This document shows positions 54,875-62,751 of a stretch of 64,000 nucleotides of DNA, piece after piece. The notes beneath the pieces are model-generated. The model had not been told where the DNA came from. It searched no databases and saw only the letters and a program-made list of their open reading frames with translations. This DNA is from Planococcus versutus. Lineage in GTDB: Bacteria > Bacillota > Bacilli > Bacillales_A > Planococcaceae. Made by a program: the position numbers and the translations under genes. Location: contig NZ_CP016540.2 of NCBI RefSeq assembly GCF_001186155.3, positions 1,714,001 to 1,778,000 on the forward strand, given 5' to 3'. Positions within the stretch are counted from its first letter, which is position 1, and each line of letters begins with the position of its first letter.

Positions 54875-55275
54875 CTCCTCAGAGTGCTATTTATATACCG
54901 AGTATATACAATGTATCTACATTCGGCAAGCAATAGCTCTTTTAAGATTCTTCTATAATGGAACTCGATAAAAAGTAGTCACCATTCGCAATAAACTCTT
55001 TTGATCCATCTAGCTGTTTATTTTACTTCCGATAATCCGGAATATGTAAACTTTTTAGCCCATGCTTTTAAAAATACCTCTTAGCGGTTTATCCATTAGC
55101 CTCTATATAACATCGATTAGCTGCATTGTAAATCAGCCATTCCCACACCGGTTGACAGTTTACAAATGTGCGTTGGGAAAGCTCAGAGGATAGATTTGCT
55201 ATAAAAGATGAAGTACGTAAAAACAAAAGAGCCAAAGAAAATAAAAACTTCTGCACTTCTAGTTTTAGGTAATAT
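54875..55275. other. gene-free stretch containing dif-like site 5
   Basis: It holds the mazEF promoter side and dif-like site 5. A frame at 55089-55298 has no ribosome site and overlaps the end of the next gene; it is not accepted. Nothing else seen. Confidence 0.5.
55025..55052 (+). other. dif-like XerC/XerD site 5 (matches the array consensus)
   Basis: XerC-type half ACTTCCGATAA, spacer TCCGGA, XerD-type half ATATGTAAACT. The known B. subtilis dif has the halves ACTTCCTAGAA and TTATGTAAACT with a 6-base spacer, so the match in length, spacing and half-site sequence is close. Confidence 0.85.
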
Positions 55276-56132
55276 CTAATTCGTAAGTCTGCTGTCAATT
55301 TTCACTTTCATTTCCTTTATTACTTCTAAATCAAGAAGATCTATCAGCTCAAACACCATTTCTAACTTTCTATTTTCATCAGTAGTAAGTAAATCTAATA
55401 TGTCCATTAGGGTCTCATCTTCCTCTTCTTTTTCTATATCATCAAAACCTTTCTGATGATAGTTATTTATATCTTCATAATGTTTATGACCAAATTTTTC
55501 TCTAATACTCTTAGATAAGTTTCCAAGTAATTCTCTATATAGTTCATCACCAGGATTAGTCAATAGAGCAATAATGATTTCATGAAAGTTGTCAAAAGAT
55601 ACTAATGAAGGGTCTTTTATTGCAAAGTCATAGATATATTTTAGAATCTCCTCAAAATTATCATCACTAATAGTCAAACCCTTGAAGATTGTTTTGGAGG
55701 ACAGGGGTTCGCCTAATTCTGGACTAGCGTGAAGGGAGAGAAATTCGCCTAATCCTGCACTTGTGTTAAACCAACCAACTTCTTTACATTTTTCTAATTG
55801 CAAATTAATTTCTTCTGCTAATTTCCTAAGCCCATATAGAAATGATTTTTCTGGATTGTTTTCTATCTGATATATACGTGCTACTATTCCACTATTTTTT
55901 GATTCATAATAATCAATTATTGTAGTAGGTGAATCTAAATCCCAATGTTTCATAAAATAATATTCGTCAAACTTACTCTCGTAATAAAAGGGATACCTAA
56001 AAATATCCCTTTTATTCTTATGTATCCAAAGCACATTCTTATACTTTTCTAGCACCTGGATAGTCTACACTTAGTTGGACAGAAAAAATAAGGGGGCGTA
56101 GAATAGTCCACTATACGTGAGGAGAATCTACC

Positions 56133-56414
56133 ATGCCACAAAAAAGACGAACATTTTCCCCGGAATTCAAAAAACAGGTCGTGGCGCTGCACGCAGGCGG
56201 AAAAAGCCGACCGGATATTGTCCGGGAATACGACCTGACGGCTTCCGCCCTCGATCGGTGGATTGCCCAATCCAATCAAACTGGCTCGTTCGAGGAAAAA
56301 GATAACCGAAGCCCTTTGGAAACGGAATTGCTTGCCTACAAAAAACGAAATAAGCAGTTGGAGATGGAAGTGGATATTTTAAAGCAAGCGGCACTGATCA
56401 TGGGACGAAAATAG
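56133..56414 (+). CDS. IS3-family transposase OrfA
   Basis: 93 residues: HTH_Tnp domain (RRTFSPEFKKQVVALHAGGK, YDLTASALDRWI) and a leucine-zipper-like C-terminus (ELLAYKKRNKQLEMEVDILK). An AAAA run at 56408-56411 directly before the TAG stop is a candidate slip site for -1 frameshifting into orfB. Confidence 0.92.
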   Translation: MPQKRRTFSPEFKKQVVALHAGGKSRPDIVREYDLTASALDRWIAQSNQTGSFEEKDNRSPLETELLAYKKRNKQLEMEVDILKQAALIMGRK

Positions 56415-56455
56415 AGATTATCCAACAGAATCAACACCTCTATTCAGTATCAGCA

Positions 56456-57277
56456 ATGTGCACTGTCCTCCAAATTGCCCGCAGCACCTTTTACTATGAG
56501 ACTTCCGTTTCGGTAGAAAAAGCACACCAAAAAGCCCAAGCAGAACAGGAGTTGAAAGACGAAATCTGGGCGATCTTCCACGAGAATCGCCGCGTCTATG
56601 GCACACGCAAGCTGAAAAAAGAGTTGGCGAACAGAAAGAAATGGGTGATCTCGAGACGCCGTATTGGACGCCTCATGGCGTCACTTGGCATCCAATCGAA
56701 ATACGCGCTGCCATCCTACAAACCGATGGTCACGCCTCCCAATGAAGCGACATACCGGAATGTGCTGAACCGCCAATTCAATCCGGCAGCGAAAAACGCC
56801 GTGTTGGTCAGCGACCTGACGTATGTAAAGGTTGGCGGCCGCTGGAACTATATTTGTTTCCTTCTCGATTTATACAACCGTGAAATTGTGGGGTACAGTC
56901 TGGGCGAGCGTAAAGACGCTGCCCTGGTTCAACGTGCCTTCGCATCGGTCAAAGGCGACTTGGGAGCCGTGAAGCTGTTCCATACAGACCGCGGATCTGA
57001 ATTCAAGAACACCGGCATCGATGCGCTATTAAAGACGCACCAAATCGAACGGTCGCTGAGCCAAAAAGGAACCCCTTACGATAATACGGTGGCGGAAGCC
57101 ACGTTCAAGATTTTGAAGACGGAACTCATCAACGGAATGTGCTTTGACACGCTTAACCAGCTAGCGCTTGAACTGTTTGATTACGTGAATTGGTACAACC
57201 ATGTCCGTCTACACAGCAGTCTGGGCTATACCAGCCCTGTCACTTATCGAAACGCAGCCCTTAAAAAAGTTGTTTGA
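56456..57277 (+). CDS. IS3-family transposase OrfB (DDE integrase domain)
   Basis: 273 residues from an ATG at 56456, though the frame is open back to the orfA stop (KIEIIQQNQHLYSVSAM), so the working product is probably the OrfAB fusion. The DDE catalytic residues lie in VLVSDLTYVK, LFHTDRGSEFK and NTVAEATFKILKTEL. The protein appears full length, so the element may be active. Confidence 0.94.
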   Translation: MCTVLQIARSTFYYETSVSVEKAHQKAQAEQELKDEIWAIFHENRRVYGTRKLKKELANRKKWVISRRRIGRLMASLGIQSKYALPSYKPMVTPPNEATYRNVLNRQFNPAAKNAVLVSDLTYVKVGGRWNYICFLLDLYNREIVGYSLGERKDAALVQRAFASVKGDLGAVKLFHTDRGSEFKNTGIDALLKTHQIERSLSQKGTPYDNTVAEATFKILKTELINGMCFDTLNQLALELFDYVNWYNHVRLHSSLGYTSPVTYRNAALKKVV

Positions 57278-57907
57278 TTTAGTGTTGACGTACCAACCTC
57301 TAAACCGAGTTCGGTAAGAACAAAACATCTCTTATCTGTATTATTACGAATATCTTCATCACTCGCATGAGTCTCTATCCTATTAATTACTACATCTCTC
57401 GTTCCTTTAACTGGTTTAGATATTGCCTTTAGGATACTTTTCATTTCCACAACTGTTAAATGCTTTAGTATTTCTCTAGGTAGGTTCTCTCTTATCAATT
57501 TATTTTCTTGTAATTTTGAAACCACTTGAACAAAATCAAGAAATATATCTCTCGCTTTAAACGAGTCTATCGAGTGTGTATGACCAGAAAAGGTTTCTAA
57601 AGGATCATTTACATAAGTTGGTCTTTTATTTAACTCATGTAATACTAGAATATCTTCAACTTTATATATACTATTATTGTTGTGTATTGCAGGTGGGCTA
57701 AATTTCGTCATGACAATGCTCCTTAATATTTTTTATCGAGGGCTTTCGTAATGGATAACGAGCTGATTGCCTATTATAAATCATACCATTTTCGTAGATT
57801 CCGTATCTATGCTCTGTACTGTTCCAGTTTACATATCACAGGTTATGAAAATTTCTATAAAGTAAAGGGAATGCTAATAGCCAGCATCTCCCTTTGCTTT
57901 AAGTATA

Positions 57908-57935
57908 ACTTCCGATAATGTGTCATATGTAAACC
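57908..57935 (+). other. dif-like XerC/XerD site 6
   Basis: XerC-type half ACTTCCGATAA (exact), spacer TGTGTC, XerD-type half ATATGTAAACC (one mismatch). It separates the SAP-gene module from the sigma factor module. Confidence 0.82.
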
Positions 57936-57992
57936 TATTCTTCTTGTATACTTTTCTTATACAAGAGAAAAATTAAAATAAATTTCAAAAAA

Positions 57993-58022
57993 AAACGACT
58001 TTTGTTTTTTCATTACGTCTAA
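57993..58022 (+). promoter_or_regulatory. possible ECF-type promoter of the sigma factor operon
   Basis: AAAACGAC at 57993-58000 and CGTCTA at 58017-58022 are 16 bases apart, 35 bases before the start codon. CGTC is the usual -10 core for ECF sigma factors of Bacilli; the -35 only partly fits. It would mean self-activation. Apart from this and dif-like site 6, nothing is seen in 57712-58056. Confidence 0.4.
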
Positions 58023-58056
58023 CAAGTAGAAATCATAAATGAGGGGGCGAGATTCT

Positions 58057-58581
58057 TTGACTAGAGAGAGGAAAAACGAAGTCACTGATTGGTACCAGCA
58101 GCACAGTGATTCGATATTCAGGTACATATTGTTCATGGTCCGTGATTATCAACAGGCGGAGGATTTAACACAAGAAACGTTTATTAAAGGATTTCGATAT
58201 TATGATACCTTTGAACGCAAGGCAAATGCGAAAACTTGGCTTTTTCGCATTGCCCATAATCTCACCATCGATTTTTTACGAAAACAAAAGCCCTTGGAAT
58301 TGTTAAAAGACCTTGTATTTCTCGGAAAAAACACGAGTACTTTGCCTGAAGAACTGGTGGAGATAAAAGAAAGCTCAACAGAAATTTACCATGCGTTAGG
58401 TCTGTTAAAACCTGCTTACCGCGAAGTCATTATCCTGAGAAAAATTAAGGAATTCACTATAGAAGAAACCGGAGAAATTTTGAATTGGTCAGAAAGTAAA
58501 GTAAAAAATACGCTTTCTCGCGCACTTTCTGCACTGGAAAAGCAATTAAACAAGGAGGGAATTATCCATGAAAAAAACTGA
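58057..58581 (+). CDS. ECF-type RNA polymerase sigma factor
   Basis: 174 residues with sigma region 2 (DSIFRYILFMVRDYQQAEDLTQETF, KTWLFRIAHNLTIDFLRK) and region 4 (LKPAYREVIILRKIKEFTIEETGEIL, WSESKVKNTLSRALSAL). The ATG at 58039 lies inside the GAGGGGGC ribosome site; the TTG at 58057 is 7 bases after it and is preferred. The downstream gene encodes its likely anti-sigma, overlapping by 14 bases. The target stress is unknown; it resembles the SigM/SigX/SigW group. Confidence 0.88.
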   Translation: MTRERKNEVTDWYQQHSDSIFRYILFMVRDYQQAEDLTQETFIKGFRYYDTFERKANAKTWLFRIAHNLTIDFLRKQKPLELLKDLVFLGKNTSTLPEELVEIKESSTEIYHALGLLKPAYREVIILRKIKEFTIEETGEILNWSESKVKNTLSRALSALEKQLNKEGIIHEKN

Positions 58582-59362
58582 TGGTATGCATACTTCATTA
58601 GACAATCAGTTGAAACAATTGGAACAGGATACTAGTTGGAACCAAAAGCACAAAGCAAAATTGCATACTCAACTATTATTGAATTTGGACAAGCAAGAGT
58701 CCCGAAACCGATTTTTCACTGGCTTTAAATTTACCTCTAGTTTAGTCCTTTGCTCGATCCTTTTAGTCGCCGGGGTTCTGTTTCTTTCACAAAACATTCT
58801 TCAAAATGATAGTGGTTTGACAACAGGAACTAACACGGGTGAAGAAATTACTTTGGTAGCAAGTGAAGAGATAGATGTCGAAAAAACCAAAGAAACCATT
58901 CAAGCAGTTATAGAAGAAGAGTTCAACGGACCAGACAAGAAGTATAAAGAATTATCAGAAGCTGCCATGGAAGCCCAAAACAATATAGAAACTCAAGAAG
59001 AGTTTGATGCTTTGCAGGAAACACCCATATGGCAAGACTATACGGACTATATGGTCGATACGTACGCTTCTTATTTCACCGAGAATGGCTATGACCTTTT
59101 TTTAACCACAACACCTGCTTTTATGTACAGTGATTTTGATGGCGACTACAACCTGACAGCTTCGGATATTAACATCAGCCAGAATAAAAACAATTTGAAC
59201 ATGTTTCAATTCACTTTTCAAGTGGACTATGAAAACGCAAACGGAGAAGTTCAGTCCTACTCTTTCGAAGGTGAAGCCATTGCTTCTGAAGAAGGAAAAA
59301 TTGAGAAGCTGCAATTTCTAGATAAGGATGACTTACTTGCAGAAATGAATGAAGATATTTAG
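58568..59362 (+). CDS. putative anti-sigma factor, single-pass membrane protein
   Basis: 264 residues: a cytoplasmic N-terminus of about 52 residues, one membrane helix (about 54-77), then an extracellular acidic domain (EEFNGPDKKYKELSEAAM; DYTDYMVDTYASYFTENGYD). Topology and overlap with the sigma gene support an anti-sigma role. The N-terminal domain is not a recognisable zinc anti-sigma domain. AAGGAGGG precedes the ATG inside the sigma gene. A hairpin at 59367-59392 (GCTGCC/GGTAGC, then Ts) ends the operon. Confidence 0.72.
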   Translation: MKKTDGMHTSLDNQLKQLEQDTSWNQKHKAKLHTQLLLNLDKQESRNRFFTGFKFTSSLVLCSILLVAGVLFLSQNILQNDSGLTTGTNTGEEITLVASEEIDVEKTKETIQAVIEEEFNGPDKKYKELSEAAMEAQNNIETQEEFDALQETPIWQDYTDYMVDTYASYFTENGYDLFLTTTPAFMYSDFDGDYNLTASDINISQNKNNLNMFQFTFQVDYENANGEVQSYSFEGEAIASEEGKIEKLQFLDKDDLLAEMNEDI

Positions 59363-59366
59363 TGAC

Positions 59367-59392
59367 GCTGCCTTTTGGTAGCGCTTTTTTTA
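59367..59392 (+). terminator. terminator of the sigma/anti-sigma operon
   Basis: GCTGCC TTTT GGTAGC is followed by a run of seven Ts, 4 bases after the stop. Confidence 0.75.
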
Positions 59393-59485
59393 TATTTTAG
59401 TTAACTGTTCTTCGCTCTTTACCTTCCGTTCACAAAAGTATGCTTACGCAAACCTCCAAAAGAGAACCGCTATCTTAGCTTCTTC

Positions 59486-59513
59486 ACTTCCGATAACTCT
59501 TGATATGTCAACT
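59486..59513 (+). other. dif-like XerC/XerD site 7
   Basis: XerC-type half ACTTCCGATAA (exact), spacer CTCTTG, XerD-type half ATATGTCAACT (one mismatch). It separates the sigma module from the next two genes. Confidence 0.82.
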
Positions 59514-59593
59514 TGTTTTTAATCCTTTCCATTCAAATTACTTTTAACAAAAAAATTTCAACGAGCTTTATTCCCAGCGGGAGTAATGTTGTT

Positions 59594-59956
59594 TTAGTCA
59601 AAATACTTTTTGATAAGCTCCATCTGCTCATCTGGGTTCACAGTGTGCTCATCATATTCATCAATAAACACCTTTGCCTGAAGTTCCTCCATATAATAAC
59701 CGGTAGTTAACCCGATATCATCCGCAACATAGCCTATTATTTTTCTCATTGCCTGATTATACCTTTCTCGATCCTCTTCTGAAGTGCTGTCTCCTCCATC
59801 CTTTCTAGAAGTGTAGTCCATTGTACCAATCAGCGCTTTTATGCCTGCTAAGACCATGGCCAGTTCTTCTGTTTCATCGCTCTTGATTTCTACCTGTACA
59901 GCATAGTCCCCTTTATTAGTTAAACCGGTTTGGATCATGTAATCATTTTTCTTCAT
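59594..59956 (-). CDS. unknown 120-residue protein
   Basis: MKKNDYMIQTGLTNKGDYAV, then a helical acidic protein (LAMVLAGIKALIGTMDYTSR; ERYNQAMRKIIGYVADDIGL). Family not recognised. It may be a structural or immunity protein. The ATG at 59956 lies behind GAAGGCG; the longer frame is not supported. Confidence 0.65.
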   Translation of the reverse strand: MKKNDYMIQTGLTNKGDYAVQVEIKSDETEELAMVLAGIKALIGTMDYTSRKDGGDSTSEEDRERYNQAMRKIIGYVADDIGLTTGYYMEELQAKVFIDEYDEHTVNPDEQMELIKKYFD

Positions 59957-60180
59957 CTTTTTGCGCCTTCTTTTGGTTATGACTTGTGTAGCAGCAGTCT
60001 TCTGACACTCCATTCTACCACCTATCAGAAAGGTGGAAAATGGCATTCAGCTGCCTATCCATTGCTTGGGAAAGTTATCAGCCACCTATAGATGGGATTT
60101 TCATAAAAGAGTTTCCCAATTAAGACGATGCTCTATAATGAATGCAGAAGAAAAAAACAGACCTTGAAAGCAGGTGTCAG

Positions 60181-60678
60181 ATGTTTGTTGTCGATGATTA
60201 CATCGCTTCAGTCGCAAGTAATTTAGTGGAGAAGGATGATCTTTTGCTCGCGTACTTTCGCAAGGTTCGTGAACTGGAAAGTTCGCTGGATGCAAGGAAT
60301 CTCCTGTTTACACTCTACATCGAACCTTCCAGGTTCGAACTCACTTTTGTTCTCTTTGCGTATGATAACCACGCAAATGAGGTAATGGGGCTCTTGGAAG
60401 GTGAAAATTTCGTCAGCAACGTATCTTCACAAGAGATCCCGTACTTTTCCTTGTCCAACTCTGAATTCGAAAAGTACGAGAAGTTTTATGAAGAACATGA
60501 ATGGGAAATTGACACTAAACAACAGGAAGTCTTTTTTAGCTGGTTTCTTTCCAACTGGAAAGTTGGAAGACGAGCCCAACATCCGATGCCGATATACTTG
60601 CAAATCCACGATGAGGAACGGACGCTGGACCTAAACCAGGAAAAGTGGATTTCTTCCGAAGAAATATGGAAAGGATAA
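60181..60678 (+). CDS. unknown 165-residue protein
   Basis: MFVVDDYIASVASNLVEKDD, soluble and acidic, with a strand-rich middle (LLFTLYIEPSRFELTFVLFA) and an aromatic-rich C-terminal half (VFFSWFLSNWKVGRR). Family not recognised. AGGTG is 4 bases before the ATG at 60181. It diverges from the gene at 59594, sharing their module. Confidence 0.65.
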   Translation: MFVVDDYIASVASNLVEKDDLLLAYFRKVRELESSLDARNLLFTLYIEPSRFELTFVLFAYDNHANEVMGLLEGENFVSNVSSQEIPYFSLSNSEFEKYEKFYEEHEWEIDTKQQEVFFSWFLSNWKVGRRAQHPMPIYLQIHDEERTLDLNQEKWISSEEIWKG

Positions 60679-61012
60679 TTCCCTTAAAAAAGAACCTTTC
60701 GTAAAGTCCACTTTCCTATTCACAAGAAAAAGAAGAAACTCGTGGTTATGCTTCTTCGCTTCCGATAAGCTACGATATGTAAACTAGACAATTCTTTTTA
60801 TAAAATTTGTGCTTTCCAATAAACTATTCTTACCGCAAAATATTTTTACCTGACACGTTTCGATAAATAAAAACACTGAAATAAAATAAGATACTCTCAA
60901 CAACAGCATGAATCTTGTTGAAGAGAATATCCTTTTAGTTATTTTAATTTACTGCTTTACCTGTCTTACATTAATCATCTAAGACAAGCTACACATATTC
61001 TGAAAGTGAATT
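60679..61012. other. gene-free stretch containing dif-like site 8
   Basis: Apart from the dif-like site at 60758-60785 nothing is seen except a short inverted repeat near 60898-60920 (CAACAG... TGTTG) that may end the DoxX gene. Confidence 0.5.
60758..60785 (+). other. dif-like XerC/XerD site 8
   Basis: XerC-type half GCTTCCGATAA (one mismatch), spacer GCTACG, XerD-type half ATATGTAAACT (exact). It separates the two-unknown-gene module from the doxX-hxlR module. Confidence 0.83.
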
Positions 61013-61363
61013 TTAAAAACGTACGATTGCGACAAGTAATGCCAAGCCAATAATAATCACATTAGTAACGATCGCTTTGTATTCTCCCCGCTTCGCGTGA
61101 AATATTGTCGCAAACACCATAATCAGTAATAAACCTAGAGCCGCTAAGGGAGTTAAAATTGGCACTATGCCTAAAGCAAGTGGCAGTATTAATCCAATCC
61201 CTCCTAAAACCTCGACCATACCAATAAATGCAATAAAGCCCTTCGAATGATTGCTGACCCACGGCAGTGATTTTTTTGCCTTTTCATATTGTAACTTGGT
61301 CGTACCCGCACTAATAAAAAGTAATGCCAATAATCCTTGGATAATCCATAAAGCTATGTTCAT
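61013..61363 (-). CDS. DoxX family membrane protein
   Basis: 116 residues with four membrane helices and the DoxX pattern (ALLFISAGTTKLQYEKAKKSL, GMVEVLGGIGLILPLALG). DoxX-like proteins are linked to redox or thiol stress and to catabolism; the exact role is unknown. AAGGAGG is 7 bases before the ATG. It diverges from an HxlR regulator that probably controls it. Confidence 0.85.
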   Translation of the reverse strand: MNIALWIIQGLLALLFISAGTTKLQYEKAKKSLPWVSNHSKGFIAFIGMVEVLGGIGLILPLALGIVPILTPLAALGLLLIMVFATIFHAKRGEYKAIVTNVIIIGLALLVAIVRF

Positions 61364-61434
61364 TTAATTTCCTCCTTGTTTCGAATCAACTACTAAGGCT
61401 ATAATAAACCCTAGTAAACTTATTGAGAAGTAGG

Positions 61435-61446
61435 CACTTTAAAGTG
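61435..61446. promoter_or_regulatory. palindrome between doxX and hxlR, candidate operator
   Basis: CACTTTAAAGTG is a perfect 12-base palindrome in the divergent promoter region, 40 bases before hxlR. HxlR regulators bind inverted repeats in such regions. Confidence 0.45.
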
Positions 61447-61486
61447 TCATAGTATACAAAAGGATACCTATAGAGGAGGAATTTTA

Positions 61487-61855
61487 ATGGCTACTGAATG
61501 TAATGGCGGAATCGAAACAGCTCTTGATTTACTCGTTGGCAAATGGAAACCCGTAATTCTTTTCCACCTAATGAATAATGGCATTTTGCGTTTTAGTGAA
61601 CTGCAACGCTCGATTCCCGGGATAACCAAAAAAATGCTGACTACCCAATTAAGAGAATTAGAATACCACAATATTGTTAACCGCAAAGTCTATGCGCAAG
61701 TCCCACCAAAGGTTGAATACTCAATTACCGAATATGGAAAAGGCCTAGCTCCTACTTTATTGTCTATGCATGAATGGGGTTTTAAACACTTGGAGCACTT
61801 AAATAAACTTTATGGCACACACTATGAAGATCAGATTCAAATAAAAAAGAGCTGA
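61487..61855 (+). CDS. HxlR family transcriptional regulator
   Basis: 122 residues with the HxlR winged helix: LLVGKWKPVILFHLMNNGILRFSELQRSI, then GITKKMLTTQLRELEYHNIV and VEYSITEYGKGLAPTL. A Cys at residue 5 (MATECNGGIETAL) could be a redox or electrophile sensor, as in many HxlR proteins. GAGGAGG precedes the ATG. It diverges from doxX. Confidence 0.9.
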   Translation: MATECNGGIETALDLLVGKWKPVILFHLMNNGILRFSELQRSIPGITKKMLTTQLRELEYHNIVNRKVYAQVPPKVEYSITEYGKGLAPTLLSMHEWGFKHLEHLNKLYGTHYEDQIQIKKS

Positions 61856-62020
61856 TACTCACTCTTTTTATCACGATCCAGTTCTTGAAAAAATTTATTG
61901 TAATAAACTTTCCTATTAGCCTAGCTATGAATGAAAAAAGATATTAGGTAAGTTTATTGAAGCTGAATTGATTAACAAAACTAGAAACACCATATGAAAT
62001 TGCACTTAAAAAGAAAACTT

Positions 62021-62052
62021 AAACGCCTAACCAGGAAACTGGTTAGGCGTTT
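62021..62052 (+). terminator. strong terminator-like hairpin after hxlR
   Basis: AAACGCCTAACCAG, GAAA, CTGGTTAGGCGTTT: perfect 14-base arms with a GAAA tetraloop and flanking A/T runs, so it may act in both directions. Confidence 0.8.
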
Positions 62053-62122
62053 TCTCGTACAAGACGATTTACAAGTAGGCATTAGGAAAACAAAGGTGAC
62101 AAGCTTATACTTGAACCTCTTG

Positions 62123-62150
62123 CCTTTTGATAAGCTGCGTTATGTAAATT
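62123..62150 (+). other. dif-like XerC/XerD site 9
   Basis: XerC-type half CCTTTTGATAA (three mismatches), spacer GCTGCG, XerD-type half TTATGTAAATT (two mismatches to the array, one to canonical dif). The weakest accepted site; spacing and direction agree with the others. Confidence 0.55.
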
Positions 62151-62262
62151 TTTATTCACTCAAGATACGTTCTTGAAGCCTTATAATATGGACATTTGAA
62201 TGTATCATTTTTCTGAAAACTTCAGTTTTGCCCACTTTTTCGGAAATGCAATTGAATCTGTG

Positions 62263-62302
62263 TTTTGAATGTAACTTACTTACACTTAAGTTACATTCAA
62301 AA
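62263..62302. repeat. palindromic repeat P5
   Basis: The perfect 16-base arms TTTTGAATGTAACTTA and TAAGTTACATTCAAAA flank CTTACACT. Unlike the others it precedes a plus-strand gene (62420). Confidence 0.88.
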
Positions 62303-62419
62303 TGAGTAGAAAAATCTCTTTGAATTACTTTTTTTTAGAAAAACGAAACCTTTATGGAGAAAAATGGTATATATAATACTGAGTGAAATATTAAAATTTT
62401 CTAGCGAAAGGAACATAAT

Positions 62420-62644
62420 ATGTTTAAATCAAATTTTACTAACCAAGTACTTCGAATTGCAGGATTATGGGCCGTGTACTTTATTATCTTGTTTACTAGT
62501 GATTTCTTTTCCTATTCTCAAAATAAAACCTTTTTTGTTATTGTTACAGCACTTTATATTTTGCTAACGATCTTCTTCCTTTGGAGAATAAAAAAACCAA
62601 GTAAAAAAGCGCGCTATCAAGAGAATGGGCAAAGCACGACTTAA
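62420..62644 (+). CDS. small two-helix membrane protein, unknown
   Basis: 74 residues with two hydrophobic segments (about 11-28 and 36-57) and a basic tail (RIKKPSKKARYQENG). AAAGGAA lies 6 bases before the ATG. Family not recognised. A strong terminator follows. Between P5 and P6 it is the sole gene. Confidence 0.68.
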   Translation: MFKSNFTNQVLRIAGLWAVYFIILFTSDFFSYSQNKTFFVIVTALYILLTIFFLWRIKKPSKKARYQENGQSTT

Positions 62645-62661
62645 GTGCCGATATGTAAATA
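62634..62661 (+). other. possible degenerate dif-like site (XerD half only)
   Basis: The XerD-type half ATATGTAAATA is good (two mismatches). The position of the XerC half (ending CTTAA) does not match beyond a few bases and overlaps the stop codon of the gene at 62420. It could be an eroded site or chance. Confidence 0.25.
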
Positions 62662-62670
62662 ATTAAGGTG

Positions 62671-62708
62671 GCCAGACAAGGGATTTAAACCCCTTGTCTG
62701 GCTTTTTT
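62671..62708 (+). terminator. terminator of the gene at 62420
   Basis: GCCAGACAAGGG and CCCTTGTCTGGC pair perfectly and are followed by six Ts. Palindrome P6 follows directly. Confidence 0.92.
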
Positions 62709-62740
62709 GAATGTAACTTACTTGCTATTAAGTTACATTC
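62709..62740. repeat. palindromic repeat P6
   Basis: GAATGTAACTTA and TAAGTTACATTC around CTTGCTAT. It lies 11 bases past the 3' end of the gene at 62752. Confidence 0.87.
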
Positions 62741-62751
62741 GTTCTCAACTT

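Larger units (their letters stand above)
56057..57295 (+). mobile_element. IS3-family insertion sequence
   Basis: 1239 bp. The ends are imperfect inverted repeats: TGGATAGTCTACACTTAG on the left and, inverted, TGGTACGTCAACACTAAA on the right. A 3-bp target duplication, ACC, lies at 56054-56056 and 57296-57298. It carries orfA and orfB in the -1 relation typical of IS3. Its base composition is clearly more GC-rich than the flanks, indicating recent arrival. Confidence 0.93.
55276..57711 (-). pseudogene. SAP-domain-like protein gene interrupted by an IS3 element
   Basis: The 5' part (57711-57296) encodes MTKFSPPAIHNNNSIYKVED to FVLTELGLEV, with a SAP-like segment (LPREILKHLTVVEMKSILKA, TRDVVINRIE). 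The 3' part (56053-55276) encodes LEKYKNVLWIHKNKRDIFRY to DSRLTN, acidic near the end. Removing the IS and one copy of the ACC duplication joins them in frame (LGLEV-LEKYKN) into a 397-residue protein. SAP domains bind nucleic acid; the remainder is not recognised. It lies alone between dif-like sites 5 and 6. Confidence 0.8.
61856..62262. other. gene-free stretch with terminator and dif-like site 9
   Basis: It holds the terminator at 62021-62052 and dif-like site 9. A 60-codon frame at 61994-62176 runs through both and is not a gene. Confidence 0.6.

Noticed and set aside
55089..55298. 69-codon minus-strand frame
   Set aside because: No ribosome site, overlaps the end of the SAP-like gene, and composition is not protein-like.
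61907..61945. CTTTCCTATTA ... CTATGAATGAA resembling a dif site
   Set aside because: Ten mismatches of 22; chance in AT-rich DNA.
61994..62176. 60-codon plus-strand frame
   Set aside because: It runs through a perfect terminator hairpin and dif-like site 9.
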